Assembly: GCF_030316855.1 (NCBI RefSeq)
Contig: NZ_JASZYR010000004.1
Location: forward strand, 62,001 to 126,000
From: Variovorax sp. J22P240
Lineage (GTDB): Bacteria; Pseudomonadota; Gammaproteobacteria; Burkholderiales; Burkholderiaceae_C
Direction of reading: 5' to 3'
Length of the DNA: 64,000 nucleotides
Made by a program: the position numbers and the translations under genes. Within the stretch, counting starts at the first letter, position 1; every line of letters starts with the position of its first letter. This document shows positions 30,357 to 39,925 of this stretch, in pieces. The notes beneath the pieces were generated by a model. That model was not told the DNA's origin, made no database searches, and saw only the letters and a list, made by a program, of their open reading frames with translations.

Positions 30357-33300
30357 ATGACACAGGGCTCCATCCGGATACGCGGTGCACGTCAGCACAA
30401 CCTCCAGAACCTCGACCTCGACATCCGCACCGGCGAGATGACGGTGGTCACCGGCCCGAGCGGCTCGGGCAAGTCGAGCCTGGTGTTCGACACGCTCTAC
30501 GCCGAAGGCCAGCGACGTTACGTCGAGACCTTCTCGGCCTACGCGCGCCAGTTTCTCGATCGCATGGACAAGCCGGCGGTCGACAAGGTCGAAGGGGTGC
30601 CGCCGGCGATTGCCATCGACCAGACGAACCCGGTGCGCTCGTCGCGCTCGACCGTGGGCACGATGACGGAGCTCAACGACCACCTGAAGCTGCTCTTCGC
30701 ACGCGCCGCGCAGTTGTTCGATCGCCAGACGGCACTGCCCGTGCGGCACGACTCGCCGGATTCGATCTATGCCGAACTCGTCTCGCGCGCGGCCGCGGCG
30801 GGCGATCCACGCGTGGTGCTCACGTTCCCGGTCGAATTGCCCGCCAGCACCAGCGCCGACGAGGTGACGCAATGGCTGTCCGCCAGCGGCTTCACGCGCG
30901 TGCAGGCCGAGCGCGAGGTCGCGACGCCGACCGGTCCGCGCAAGGTGCTCGACGTGGTGGCCGACCGCTTCCGCATCGCCGGTGCCGAGAGGGTGCGCGT
31001 GGTCGAGGCGATCGAGGTGGCCTTGAAGCGCGGCAGCGGGCGCCTGACGGTCTATGCGCTGTCGGCGGAAGAGGGTGCGGAGCCGGACATCTGGAAGTTC
31101 TCGACCGGCCTGCATTGCCCGGAAAGCGACATCCGCTACACGGACCCGATTCCGTCGATGTTCTCGTTCAACTCGGCGGTGGGCGCCTGCGAGACCTGCC
31201 GCGGCTTCGGCCGCGTGATCGGTGTCGACCTGGGCCTCGTGATCCCGAACGACAAGCTCACCTTGCGCGCCGGCGCGATCAAGACTATCCAGACGCCCGC
31301 ATGGAAGGAAGCGCAGGACGACCTCATGCGCCACGCCGAAGCGGCGGGCATCCCGCGCGACACGCCGTGGAACAAGCTCACCGACGAGCAGAAGCATTGG
31401 GTGATCGAGGGCACGCCCAGCTACAAGGAAGGCAACTGGAACAAGCAGTGGTACGGCGTGCGCCGCTTCTTCGCCTACCTGGAGAGCAAGGCGTACAAGA
31501 TGCACATCCGCGTGCTCCTGTCGAAGTACCGCAGCTACACGCCGTGCCCGGTCTGCGCGGGTGCGCGCCTCAAGCTCGAAAGCCTGCTGTGGCGCATCGG
31601 CAGCAGGGAAGACGCCGATGCGGTGCTCGCGCCCGCGAAGCGCTTCATGCCGGCCGGAGCGAAGTGGTCGCGCGCGCAGCTCGAAGCCTTGCCCGGCCTG
31701 TGCCTGCACGACCTGATGCTGCTGCCCATCGAGCGCCTGCGCCGATTCTTCGACGGCATCGAGAGCCACGGCAACAGCAGCACGGCGAGCGAAGGCGATG
31801 TGCAGGCGCTCAAGCTGCTGTTCGAGGAAATCACGACGCGCCTGCGCTACCTGCACGACGTCGGCATTGGCTACCTCACGCTCGATCGCCAGAGCCGCAC
31901 GCTCAGCGGCGGCGAGGTGCAGCGCATCAACCTCACCACGGCGCTGGGCACCTCGCTGGTCAATACGCTCTTCGTGCTCGACGAGCCGAGCATCGGCCTG
32001 CATCCGCGCGACATGAACCGCATCACCGAAGCGATGTTGCGCCTGCGTGACGCAGGCAACACGCTGGTGGTGGTGGAGCACGATCCGGCCGTGATGCTTG
32101 CCGCAGACCGCGTGATCGACATGGGCCCCGGCCCCGGCATTCGTGGCGGGCAGATCGTGTTCGACGGCAGCACCGACGCGCTGCGCGATGCCGAAACGCT
32201 GACCGGCCAGTACCTCGGCGGCCGCAAACAGATCGGCATGGGCTTCCGGCGCATGGTCACCGACAACACGCCGCGCCTCATCCTCGAAGGTGCGCGCGAG
32301 CACAACCTGCAGAACGTGACGGTCGAGCTGCCACTCTCGCGGCTGGTGTGCATCACCGGCGTCAGCGGCTCGGGCAAGTCGACGCTGGTGCAGGACGTGC
32401 TTGCGCCCGCGCTCATGCGGCACTTCGGCAAGGCGACCGAAACGCCCGGCGCGCACGATCGGCTGCTGGGCGCAGATCACCTGAGCGACGTGGTCTTCGT
32501 CGACCAGTCGCCGATCGGCAAGACCGCGCGATCCAACCCCGCGAGCTATGTGGGCGCATGGGATGCGATCCGCGAGATTTTCGCCACGGCAGGGCTCTCG
32601 CGGCAGCGCGGTTACACGGCGTCGAAATTCAGCTTCAACAGCGGCGACGGACGCTGCCCGACCTGCGGCGGCTCGGGCTTCGAGCACGTCGAGATGCAGT
32701 TCCTCTCCGATGTCTACTTGCGCTGCCCTGATTGCGACGGCAAGCGCTATCGCCCCGAGATCCTCGAAGTGACGATCGAGCGCGCAGGACGCAATGTCAA
32801 CGTGGCCGATGTGCTCGATCTCACCGTGGCCGAGGCCGCAGCGGCCTTTGGCTCCGACCGTGACGTGCTGCGCACGCTGCAGCCCATCGTCGACGTCGGG
32901 CTCGACTACGTGAAGCTCGGCCAGCCGGTGCCCACGCTCAGCGGCGGCGAGGCGCAGCGCCTCAAGCTCGCGGGCTTCCTCGCGGAGGCCGCCAAGAACG
33001 GCAGTGCCAGCAAGCAGCCGCTGGCGCGCAAGGGCACGCTGTTTCTGTTCGACGAGCCCACCACCGGCCTGCACTTCGATGACATCGCGCGGCTGATGCG
33101 CGCGCTGCGCAAGTTGCTCGAAGCGGGTCATTCGCTGGTGGTGATCGAACACAACCTCGACGTGATCCGCGCCAGCGACTGGCTGATCGACCTGGGCCCG
33201 GAAGGTGGCGAGGGCGGTGGTCAGATCGTCGCGGTGGGTACGCCGGAGCAGGTGCGCGAGAACCGTGCGTCGCTCACCGGTGCCGCGCTGGCCGACTACG

Positions 33301-36173
33301 AGCTGGCGATCGGCCCCGGCGCCTACAAGGTCGCGGAACGCGCCGCGCGGTCGTACGCGGCACGCGCGCAACCGGCGGCAGGCCGCGATGCGATCCAGAT
33401 CGTCAACGCGCGCGAGCACAACCTCAAGAATCTCTCGGTCGACATTCCGCGCGGCAAGTTCAGCGTGGTCACGGGCGTGAGCGGTTCGGGCAAGTCGACG
33501 CTGGCTTTCGACATCCTGTTCAACGAAGGGCAGCGTCGCTATCTCGAATCGCTGAATGCGTATGCGCGCAGCATCGTGCAGCCAGCGGGCCGGCCCGAGG
33601 TCGATGCGGTGTACGGCATCCCGCCCACCGTCGCGATCGAGCAGCGCCTGTCGCGCGGCGGCCGCAAGAGCACCGTGGGGACGACCACCGAGGTGTGGCA
33701 CTTCCTGCGCCTGCTCTACGTCAAGCTCGGCATCCAGCACTGCATTCACGACGGCGCGGCCGTGCAGCCGCAGACGCCCGACAGCATCGCGGCGCAATTG
33801 CTGAAGAACTTCAAGGGCCAGCACATAGGCCTGCTCGCGCCGCTGGTGAGCAACCGCAAGGGCGTCTACACCGAGCTGGCCGACTGGGCGCGGCCCCGGG
33901 GCTATACGCACCTGCGGGTGGACGGCGAGTTTCTGCCGACCACGAACTTCCCGCGCATCGATCGCTTCAAGGAGCACAGCATCGAGCTGCCGGTGGCCAG
34001 CCTCGATGTGCTGCCTTCGCAGGAGACCGAACTGCGCCAGGCGCTCACGCGCGCGCTGGAACACGGCAAAGGCGTGGTGCATGTGTTGAGCGACCTCACA
34101 GGCTTGCGCGGAGCGATGATGGCCGGCGCGCCGACCACCGGGATCGGCCGCGCGCACGTGTTCTCGACGCTGCGCGCGTGTCCGGTGTGCAGCACCAGCT
34201 ACGCGGAACTCGACCCGCGCCTTTTCTCGTACAACAGCAAGCACGGCTGGTGCCCGGACTGCGTGGGCACCGGCGTCAAGCTCACGAAGGACCAGCGCAA
34301 GGTCTATGACGATTCGGTCATGGCCGACGACCAGAAGGGGCGCGAGCAGACATTCGCCGAGCCCGAGGCGGAAGACGTGGGAGATGTGGTGTGCCCGACC
34401 TGCGAAGGCACGCGGCTCAACGCGACGGCGCGGGCGGTGAGCTTCGGCACATCCGATGCCGACGGCAACGGCGGCATCGGCATCACCGAGCTGGCACGCA
34501 TGAGCGTGGGCGACATTCGGGTGTGGTTCGAGGGTCTTCACCTGACCGGCCGCGAGGCCGAGATCGCGCGCGACCTGGTGCCCGAAATCAAGAGCCGGCT
34601 GGAGTTCCTCGAAGAGGTCGGGCTGGGCTACCTCACGCTCGACCGCGGCGCGCCGACCTTGAGCGGTGGCGAAGCGCAGCGTATCCGCCTGGCGGCACAG
34701 CTCGGCAGCAACCTGCAAGGCGTCTGCTACGTGCTCGACGAGCCGACCATCGGCCTGCATGCGCGCGACAACCAGATCCTGCTGGACGCGCTCCACAAGC
34801 TGGGCGACAAGGGCAACACGCTGGTGGTGGTGGAGCACGACGAGGACACGATCCGCCGCGCCGATCACATCATCGACATCGGCCCGAGCGCCGGCAAGCG
34901 CGGCGGGCGACTGGTGGCGGAAGGCACGGTGGCCGATATCCAGGGCGCAGGCGATTCGCAGACGGGACGCTATCTGCGCGATGCGATCAAGCATCCGCTG
35001 CAGGCGCGGCGGCCGGTGCCGATGCCCGAGCCGGGCGCGCCCGATTGGCTCACGGTGCGCGGTGCGGACCTGCACAACCTGCAGGACGTGACGGCGTCGT
35101 TGCCGCTGCATCGTCTGGTGGCGGTCACCGGTGTCAGCGGGTCGGGCAAGTCGACGCTGGCGCGCGATGTGCTGCTGGCGAACGTCTACGCCGTCGTGGT
35201 GCAGCGCATGACCAAGGCCGGTCGAGATGCCGACGCGGCCGGCAAGCATCCGAAGTGGGTCGGCTGCAGCGCGGTCGAAGGCTACGAGACCATCGACCGC
35301 GTGCTGGAGGTCGACCAGACGCCGATCGGCAAGACACCGCGCAGCTGCCCGGCAACCTACATCGGCTTCTGGGACACGATCCGCAAGCTGTTCGCCGACA
35401 CGCTGGAAGCGAAGGCCCGCGGCTACGGGCCGGCACGCTTCAGCTTCAACACCGGTGAAGGCCGCTGCCCGGGCTGCGATGGCGCGGGCGTTCGCACGAT
35501 CGAGATGAGTTTCCTGCCCGACGTGAAGGTGCCGTGCGAGGTGTGCCATGGCGCCCGCTTCAACCCCGAGACGCTGGCCGTGAGCTGGCGCGGCAAGAGC
35601 ATCGGCGACGTGCTGCAGATGGAGGTCGACGAGGCGGTGGAGTTCTTCGCGTCGATGCCCAACATCAGCCATCCGCTGCAGTTGCTCAAGGACGTGGGAC
35701 TGGGCTATCTGACGCTGGGCCAGCCTTCGCCGACCTTGTCGGGCGGCGAGGCGCAGCGCATCAAGCTGGTGACTGAACTCAGTAAGGTGCGCGACGACGT
35801 CACGCGGCGCGGCAACAAGGCGCCGCACACGCTCTACGTGCTCGACGAGCCGACGGTGGGGCTGCACATGGCGGACGTCGAGAAGCTGATCCATGTGCTG
35901 CACCGGTTGGTGAACGGCGGGCACAGCGTGGTCGTGATCGAGCATGACCTGGATGTGATCGCCGAAGCCGACTGGCTGATCGACCTCGGACCCGAAGGCG
36001 GCAACGCCGGTGGGCGCGTGGTGGCAGCAGCGCCGCCCGAAGAAGTCGTACGGCTGGGCACGCACACCGGGGTTGCATTGGCGCCGGTGCTGGCGCGGTC
36101 GCGCGAGAAGCATGTGGTGCTGACCTTGCCGGTACAGGAAGCGCAGTCGACGCCGGTTCGGCGCGAGGCGTGA
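30357..36173 (+). CDS. uvrA: Double-length UvrA protein (two UvrA units fused in tandem)
   Basis: A 1938-residue protein, about twice the usual UvrA (about 940). It contains two complete UvrA units (roughly 1-990 and 1010-1938) and four ABC nucleotide sites. Walker A motifs lie at residues 33-41 (GPSGSGKSS), 668, 1040 and 1592 (each GVSGSGKST). ABC signatures (LSGGE) lie near 513, 860, 1434 and 1792. The C-terminal zinc finger of each unit is present: CPTCGGSG...CPDCDGKR and CPGCDGAG...CEVCHGAR. UvrA recognises damaged DNA as a dimer and loads UvrB; here the dimer could form within one chain. Whether each unit keeps the UvrB-binding region needs alignment. A standard uvrA may exist elsewhere in the genome. 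Confidence 0.93.
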   Translation: MTQGSIRIRGARQHNLQNLDLDIRTGEMTVVTGPSGSGKSSLVFDTLYAEGQRRYVETFSAYARQFLDRMDKPAVDKVEGVPPAIAIDQTNPVRSSRSTVGTMTELNDHLKLLFARAAQLFDRQTALPVRHDSPDSIYAELVSRAAAAGDPRVVLTFPVELPASTSADEVTQWLSASGFTRVQAEREVATPTGPRKVLDVVADRFRIAGAERVRVVEAIEVALKRGSGRLTVYALSAEEGAEPDIWKFSTGLHCPESDIRYTDPIPSMFSFNSAVGACETCRGFGRVIGVDLGLVIPNDKLTLRAGAIKTIQTPAWKEAQDDLMRHAEAAGIPRDTPWNKLTDEQKHWVIEGTPSYKEGNWNKQWYGVRRFFAYLESKAYKMHIRVLLSKYRSYTPCPVCAGARLKLESLLWRIGSREDADAVLAPAKRFMPAGAKWSRAQLEALPGLCLHDLMLLPIERLRRFFDGIESHGNSSTASEGDVQALKLLFEEITTRLRYLHDVGIGYLTLDRQSRTLSGGEVQRINLTTALGTSLVNTLFVLDEPSIGLHPRDMNRITEAMLRLRDAGNTLVVVEHDPAVMLAADRVIDMGPGPGIRGGQIVFDGSTDALRDAETLTGQYLGGRKQIGMGFRRMVTDNTPRLILEGAREHNLQNVTVELPLSRLVCITGVSGSGKSTLVQDVLAPALMRHFGKATETPGAHDRLLGADHLSDVVFVDQSPIGKTARSNPASYVGAWDAIREIFATAGLSRQRGYTASKFSFNSGDGRCPTCGGSGFEHVEMQFLSDVYLRCPDCDGKRYRPEILEVTIERAGRNVNVADVLDLTVAEAAAAFGSDRDVLRTLQPIVDVGLDYVKLGQPVPTLSGGEAQRLKLAGFLAEAAKNGSASKQPLARKGTLFLFDEPTTGLHFDDIARLMRALRKLLEAGHSLVVIEHNLDVIRASDWLIDLGPEGGEGGGQIVAVGTPEQVRENRASLTGAALADYELAIGPGAYKVAERAARSYAARAQPAAGRDAIQIVNAREHNLKNLSVDIPRGKFSVVTGVSGSGKSTLAFDILFNEGQRRYLESLNAYARSIVQPAGRPEVDAVYGIPPTVAIEQRLSRGGRKSTVGTTTEVWHFLRLLYVKLGIQHCIHDGAAVQPQTPDSIAAQLLKNFKGQHIGLLAPLVSNRKGVYTELADWARPRGYTHLRVDGEFLPTTNFPRIDRFKEHSIELPVASLDVLPSQETELRQALTRALEHGKGVVHVLSDLTGLRGAMMAGAPTTGIGRAHVFSTLRACPVCSTSYAELDPRLFSYNSKHGWCPDCVGTGVKLTKDQRKVYDDSVMADDQKGREQTFAEPEAEDVGDVVCPTCEGTRLNATARAVSFGTSDADGNGGIGITELARMSVGDIRVWFEGLHLTGREAEIARDLVPEIKSRLEFLEEVGLGYLTLDRGAPTLSGGEAQRIRLAAQLGSNLQGVCYVLDEPTIGLHARDNQILLDALHKLGDKGNTLVVVEHDEDTIRRADHIIDIGPSAGKRGGRLVAEGTVADIQGAGDSQTGRYLRDAIKHPLQARRPVPMPEPGAPDWLTVRGADLHNLQDVTASLPLHRLVAVTGVSGSGKSTLARDVLLANVYAVVVQRMTKAGRDADAAGKHPKWVGCSAVEGYETIDRVLEVDQTPIGKTPRSCPATYIGFWDTIRKLFADTLEAKARGYGPARFSFNTGEGRCPGCDGAGVRTIEMSFLPDVKVPCEVCHGARFNPETLAVSWRGKSIGDVLQMEVDEAVEFFASMPNISHPLQLLKDVGLGYLTLGQPSPTLSGGEAQRIKLVTELSKVRDDVTRRGNKAPHTLYVLDEPTVGLHMADVEKLIHVLHRLVNGGHSVVVIEHDLDVIAEADWLIDLGPEGGNAGGRVVAAAPPEEVVRLGTHTGVALAPVLARSREKHVVLTLPVQEAQSTPVRREA

Positions 36174-37219
36174 TGCGCACGATCTACAACGAACTCCACA
36201 GCCTCCACCACGGCAAGGTGGAGATGTTCCGGGGCGAGCTCGTGCCGTGCTTCGAGGTCCCGGCGCGCGCCGACTATGTGCTGCGGGAGTTGCAGGAGCG
36301 CAACCTCGGCCCGATCGAGTCAGCGGATGTGTTCGACGATGCCGCCATTGCCCGCGTTCACGCGCCGCGCTATCTCGACTTTCTCGCCAACGCCTGGACC
36401 GAGTGGGTGGCGCTCGACCCGGCCAACGCCGGGCGGGATGCGCTGCCGTCGTACTGGCCGATCCGCACCTTCCGTTCCGACGTGTTGCCAGCCAGCTTCG
36501 CCGCGCGCATGGGCTTGTTCTCGTACGACGCGGGCACGCCGCTGACATCGGGCACCTGGGATGCTGCGCGCGCGGGTGCCTGTTGCGCATTGACTGCCGC
36601 GGCTCGCGTGCGGCAAGGGGAGCGTGCGGCGTTCGCGCTCACGCGGCCACCGGGGCACCATGCCGGCTCGGACTTCTTCGGTGGCTACTGCTTCCTCAAC
36701 AACGCGGCCATTGCTGCACAGTCGTTGCGAAATAGTGGCGTGAAGCGCGTCGCCGTGCTCGACATCGACTACCACCACGGCAACGGCACGCAGGCCATCT
36801 TCTACGAGCGCGCCGACGTGCAGTTCACCAGCATTCACGGGGATCCGCACACCGAATACCCCTACTACCTGGGATACGCCGACGAGCGTGGCGCGGGTGC
36901 AGGCCTGGGCTTCAATCGAAACCTGCCGCTGGCGCGTGGCACTGGCTTCGCAGCATGGAGAGAAGCGCTGAAAGATGCGTTGACTGGCATAGCCGGCTGC
37001 AAGCCCGGTGCGCTGGTCGTGTCGCTGGGCCTCGATACCTTCGAGGGCGACCCGATCGCCGGCTTCACGCTCGCCACCACCGACTACCTGCGCATCGGAG
37101 AGGACATCGCGCGTGCCGGGCTGCCGACCGTGTTCGTCTTCGAGGGCGGCTATGCGGTGGCGGAGGTCGGCGTCAACGCGGTCAACGTGCTCGACGGATT
37201 CATGCAGCACGCGGGCTGA
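36173..37219 (+). CDS. Histone-deacetylase-family amidohydrolase
   Basis: A 348-residue arginase/deacetylase-fold zinc enzyme of the bacterial HDAC-like group (acetylpolyamine amidohydrolase or acetoin-utilisation type). Catalytic His pair is in RPPGHHAG. The metal-ligand and active-site segment is VLDIDYHHGNGTQAIFYER, and a C-terminal FVFEGGYAVAEVG block carries the conserved Gly-Gly-Tyr. It probably removes acetyl groups from polyamines or other small amines. The ATG at 36173 shares a base with the uvrA stop (TGATG), so it is translationally coupled to the double UvrA. An in-frame GTG at 36170 is an alternative. Confidence 0.9.
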   Translation: MRTIYNELHSLHHGKVEMFRGELVPCFEVPARADYVLRELQERNLGPIESADVFDDAAIARVHAPRYLDFLANAWTEWVALDPANAGRDALPSYWPIRTFRSDVLPASFAARMGLFSYDAGTPLTSGTWDAARAGACCALTAAARVRQGERAAFALTRPPGHHAGSDFFGGYCFLNNAAIAAQSLRNSGVKRVAVLDIDYHHGNGTQAIFYERADVQFTSIHGDPHTEYPYYLGYADERGAGAGLGFNRNLPLARGTGFAAWREALKDALTGIAGCKPGALVVSLGLDTFEGDPIAGFTLATTDYLRIGEDIARAGLPTVFVFEGGYAVAEVGVNAVNVLDGFMQHAG

Positions 37220-37249
37220 GCGTCCCCGCTGCGTGCGGCTGACTCGACC

Positions 37250-37281
37250 GGGACATTCCCCCATTGCCTGCGGAATGTCCC
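37250..37281. promoter_or_regulatory. Perfect 10-bp inverted repeat upstream of Bug receptor 2
   Basis: GGGACATTCC (37250-37259) and GGAATGTCCC (37272-37281) are exact inverse complements separated by 12 bp. No T-run follows, so it is not a typical terminator. It lies 31 bp after the HDAC-like gene and 52 bp before the Bug gene. It may be a regulator-binding site or an RNA hairpin; the factor is unknown. Confidence 0.45.
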
Positions 37282-37333
37282 TGCGGCCAAATGGCGGCCC
37301 GTCGATTTCGACGCGTTTTCCGGAGTCCGCATC

Positions 37334-38290
37334 ATGTTTCGTCGTTCCCTTTTGTGTGCCGCCCTTTTGGGCGTGGCCGCCACCGCCGTGCACGCCCAGA
37401 GTTTCCCGACCCGTCCGATCAAACTCGTGATCGCCTTTCCCGCCGGCGGACCCACCGACATCACGATGCGGCAACTGGCGGACAACGCATCGAAGATCCT
37501 CGGCCAGCCGATCGTGGTGGACAACAAGCCCGGCGCCGGCGGCACCCTGCCCGCGCAAGCGCTGCAGACTGCGGCACCCGACGGCTACACGATCGGCCAG
37601 ATCCCGCTCGGCGTGTTTCGCCTGCCGTACACCACCAAGATCAACTGGGACCCGGTCAAGGACATCAGCTACGTGATCAACGTCACCGGCTACGCCTTCG
37701 GCATCGCGGTGCCGGCCGACAGTCCCTTCAAGACCTGGAAGGATTTCGTCGCCTATGCCAAGGCAAATCCAGGCAAGCTGACCTACGGCTCGACCGGCAA
37801 CCTGACAAGTCCGCACCTGACGACCGAACTCATCGCGCAGCAACTCGGCATTCAACTGCAGCATGTTCCCTACAAAGGTAGCGCCGACCTCTCGCAGGCC
37901 GTGCTCGGCAACCATCTGATGGCCATCGCCGATTCGACTGGCTTCGCGCCGCTGGTGGAGTCGGGCAAGCTGCGCGTGCTCAACACCTGGGGCGAGAAGC
38001 GGCTCGCGAAATTCCCCGATGCGCCGACGCTCAAGGAACTGGGCATCGACATCGTGCAGAACTCGCCTTTCGGCATCGGCGCGCCCAAGGGCACGCCGCC
38101 GGAGGTGGTGAGGAAGCTGCACGACGCCTTCAAGCAGGCAATGGAAGAGCCGAGCTACGTCGCCGCGCTGGGCCGCTACGACATGCTGCCGATCTACATG
38201 AGCTCCGCCGACTACACGAAGTTCGCGCAGACGACCTTCAATCGCGAGAAGGCGCTGATCGAGAAATTGGGGCTGGCCAAGCCGCAATGA
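37334..38290 (+). CDS. Bug-family tripartite tricarboxylate receptor 2
   Basis: A 318-residue periplasmic receptor with signal peptide MFRRSLLCAALLGVAATAVHA, cleaved before QSFPTRPIKLVIAFPAGGPTD. The Bug-fold blocks VVDNKPGAGGTLPAQALQTAAPDGYT and YKGSADLSQAVLGNHLMAIADST are clear. It binds an unknown carboxylate for a tripartite tricarboxylate transporter; no membrane components are adjacent. It stands alone between an inverted repeat and a strong bidirectional terminator, so it is probably monocistronic. Confidence 0.93.
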   Translation: MFRRSLLCAALLGVAATAVHAQSFPTRPIKLVIAFPAGGPTDITMRQLADNASKILGQPIVVDNKPGAGGTLPAQALQTAAPDGYTIGQIPLGVFRLPYTTKINWDPVKDISYVINVTGYAFGIAVPADSPFKTWKDFVAYAKANPGKLTYGSTGNLTSPHLTTELIAQQLGIQLQHVPYKGSADLSQAVLGNHLMAIADSTGFAPLVESGKLRVLNTWGEKRLAKFPDAPTLKELGIDIVQNSPFGIGAPKGTPPEVVRKLHDAFKQAMEEPSYVAALGRYDMLPIYMSSADYTKFAQTTFNREKALIEKLGLAKPQ

Positions 38291-38305
38291 ACGTAGCTGC
38301 AAAAT

Positions 38306-38334
38306 GAAAAAGCCCCGCATCGCGGGGCTTTTTT
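38306..38334. terminator. Bidirectional Rho-independent terminator
   Basis: AGCCCCGC (38311-38318) and GCGGGGCT (38322-38329) form an 8-bp GC stem with a 3-base loop. The stem is flanked by an A-run on the left and TTTTTT on the right, so it can stop transcription from both sides. It lies between the convergent Bug receptor 2 and TRAP dctP genes. Confidence 0.92.
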
Positions 38335-38349
38335 CTGGCGCGTGCGCTT

Positions 38350-39384
38350 TTACTTCTTGCGCGCTGCGATGGCCTGCTCGGCCTTCGCCACCAGGTCGTT
38401 GCCGACCGTCGGCTTCCACTTGGCATACACGGGCCGCGTGGCCTTGACGAAGGCATCGCGTTCCGCCGGCGTCAGTTGCGTGACGGTCACGCCCATCGCC
38501 GCAATGTCCTTGAGCACCGGCTTGTCGGCTTCGACCAGGCCCTTGCGGGCCAGTGCGATGTTCTGCTTGCCGGCATCGATCGCGGCTTGGCGAACGATGG
38601 CCTGGTCGGCCGGCGTCCACGAGGCCCAGATTTCCTTGTTGACCACGAACACCAGCGGGTCGCACACATAGCCCCAGGTGGTCACGAACTTCTGGCCGAC
38701 GGTGTGCATCTTGAGCACGGTGAAGAGGAAGAGCGGATTCTCCTGACCGTCGACCGCGCCACTGGCGAGCGCGGGCTGCGCGTCGGCCCAGCTCATTTGC
38801 GTCGGGTTGGCGCCCAGCGTGCTGAAGGTGTCGGAGAAGATGGGCGAGCCGACCACGCGGATCTTCGCGCCTTTGAGGTCGTCGGGCGACTTGATCGCCT
38901 TCTTCGAGTTGGTGAGTTCGCGGAAGCCGTTCTCACCCCAGGCCAGCGGCACGACGCCCGACTTGTCGAGCGTCGCGAAGATCTCCTTGCCTACCTCGCC
39001 TTGTGTGAGCGCATCCACAGCCGTGTAGTCGGGCATCAGGAAGGGCATCGAGAAGAGGTTGAGCTGCTTGACCTGCGGCGACCAGTTGATGGTCGAGCCC
39101 ACGGCCATGTCGATCACGCCCTGGCGCAGTGCGCTGAATTCGCGGGTCTGGTCGCCCTGGATCAGCGAGACACCGGGGTACAACTTGATGTTGATGCGGC
39201 CTTGCGTGCGCTCCTTCACGAGGTCGGCCCAGATGCGGCCGGCTTCGCCCCATGGCGTCGGCGGGCCGAGCACCAGGGACATCTTGTATTCGGCCTTGTA
39301 GTTTTGCGCAGGTGCGGCGACCGAGAAGGTGCTTAGCGCGGCAGCCACGGCCAGGAGGCCGAGCAGGGAACGACGGAATTTCAT
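38350..39384 (-). CDS. dctP: TRAP transporter solute-binding protein DctP
   Basis: A 344-residue DctP-type periplasmic binding protein. Signal peptide: about residues 1-26 (MKFRRSLLGLLAVAAALSTF...). Family blocks: ADLVKERTQGRINIKLYPG, GVIDMAVGSTINWSPQ, LNLFSMPFLMPD and the substrate-carboxylate-binding Arg region LKGAKIRVVGSPIFSDTFS. It delivers a C4-dicarboxylate-like or other acid to the DctQM permease. On the minus strand it lies downstream of dctQ-dctM but is separated from dctM by 541 bp of hairpin repeats, so it probably has its own promoter near 39400. The start at 39384 has a GGAGAC site. Confidence 0.93.
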   Translation of the reverse strand: MKFRRSLLGLLAVAAALSTFSVAAPAQNYKAEYKMSLVLGPPTPWGEAGRIWADLVKERTQGRINIKLYPGVSLIQGDQTREFSALRQGVIDMAVGSTINWSPQVKQLNLFSMPFLMPDYTAVDALTQGEVGKEIFATLDKSGVVPLAWGENGFRELTNSKKAIKSPDDLKGAKIRVVGSPIFSDTFSTLGANPTQMSWADAQPALASGAVDGQENPLFLFTVLKMHTVGQKFVTTWGYVCDPLVFVVNKEIWASWTPADQAIVRQAAIDAGKQNIALARKGLVEADKPVLKDIAAMGVTVTQLTPAERDAFVKATRPVYAKWKPTVGNDLVAKAEQAIAARKK

Positions 39385-39436
39385 GGGTCAGTCTCCTTGG
39401 GTTAATCGTTGAAAGGCTTTTGGTGCTGGGGTGTCC

Positions 39437-39620
39437 GCCCGGTATGCGGTGCGGGCTGTGCAACCCCGCTACGCCGGCCCTTCGGGCTGCCCTGCAGTGC
39501 TCGCTTCAGGCGGGGTCCGCGCAAACTCGCTTCGCTCAGACACGCGCGGCCCTTTTTCCGCCTGAAGCTGCGCGCTTCGGCGGCGCAGAGGGGTTGCACA
39601 GCCCGCACCGCATACCGGGC
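39437..39620. repeat. Nested inverted-repeat element A in the dctM-dctP gap
   Basis: The outer arms (39437-39467 and 39590-39620) are 31 bp long and perfect inverse complements, with a 122-bp loop. Inside lie inner arms CTTCAGGCGG (39504-39513) and CCGCCTGAAG (39558-39567). Between the inner arms is most of a 46-bp core (39507-39552, around CGCAAACTCGCTTCGCTCAG) shared with element B in opposite orientation. No transposase frame is present. It is a large hairpin or cruciform former, possibly a non-autonomous mobile or REP-like element. Confidence 0.9.
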
Positions 39621-39714
39621 TTCGTGGTTGTGCGACGGATGCGCGCGTCTCGAGCGTTGCGCGGCTGCGCACAACAACGAGCGTGGAGGCGGACAGTTCA
39701 CCCCCAACGGTTCA

Positions 39715-39903
39715 GCGATGGTGGGCAGTGTGCCCTGTGCCGGCCGTTGAGGCACCGCCGAGCAGCGCAGCGACAGGCGGATCAGGGCCGCGCGTGTCTG
39801 AGCGAAGCGAGTTTGCGCAGACCCCGCCTGTCGTGAGCAGCGCAGGGAAGCCGCGAAGCGGCCGGTGACGTCGGCCGGCACAGGGCACACTGCCCGCCAT
39901 CGC
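39715..39903. repeat. Nested inverted-repeat element B in the dctM-dctP gap
   Basis: Outer arms 39715-39746 and 39872-39903 match inversely at 31 of 32 positions. Inner arms are CGACAGGCGG (39771-39780) and CCGCCTGTCG (39824-39833). The interior (39785-39830) is the inverse complement of the element A core with one mismatch. Its outer arms are unrelated to those of element A, so core and arms have separate histories. The right arm ends 22 bp from the dctM stop. The 94 bp between elements A and B hold no gene. Confidence 0.9.
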
Positions 39904-39925
39904 CCAACGCACACGTGTCTCATCC

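Noticed and set aside
30030..36590. A 2186-residue open frame on the minus strand across the whole uvrA gene
   Set aside because: It is antisense to a gene with all UvrA motifs, is rich in His, Arg, Ala and Val in the way of high-GC shadow frames, and has no recognisable domain. Third-position GC bias of the plus strand explains its length.
39437..39903. Insertion sequence or miniature inverted-repeat transposon with identifiable target duplication
   Set aside because: No transposase and no clear direct repeats flanking either element were seen; kept only as repeats.
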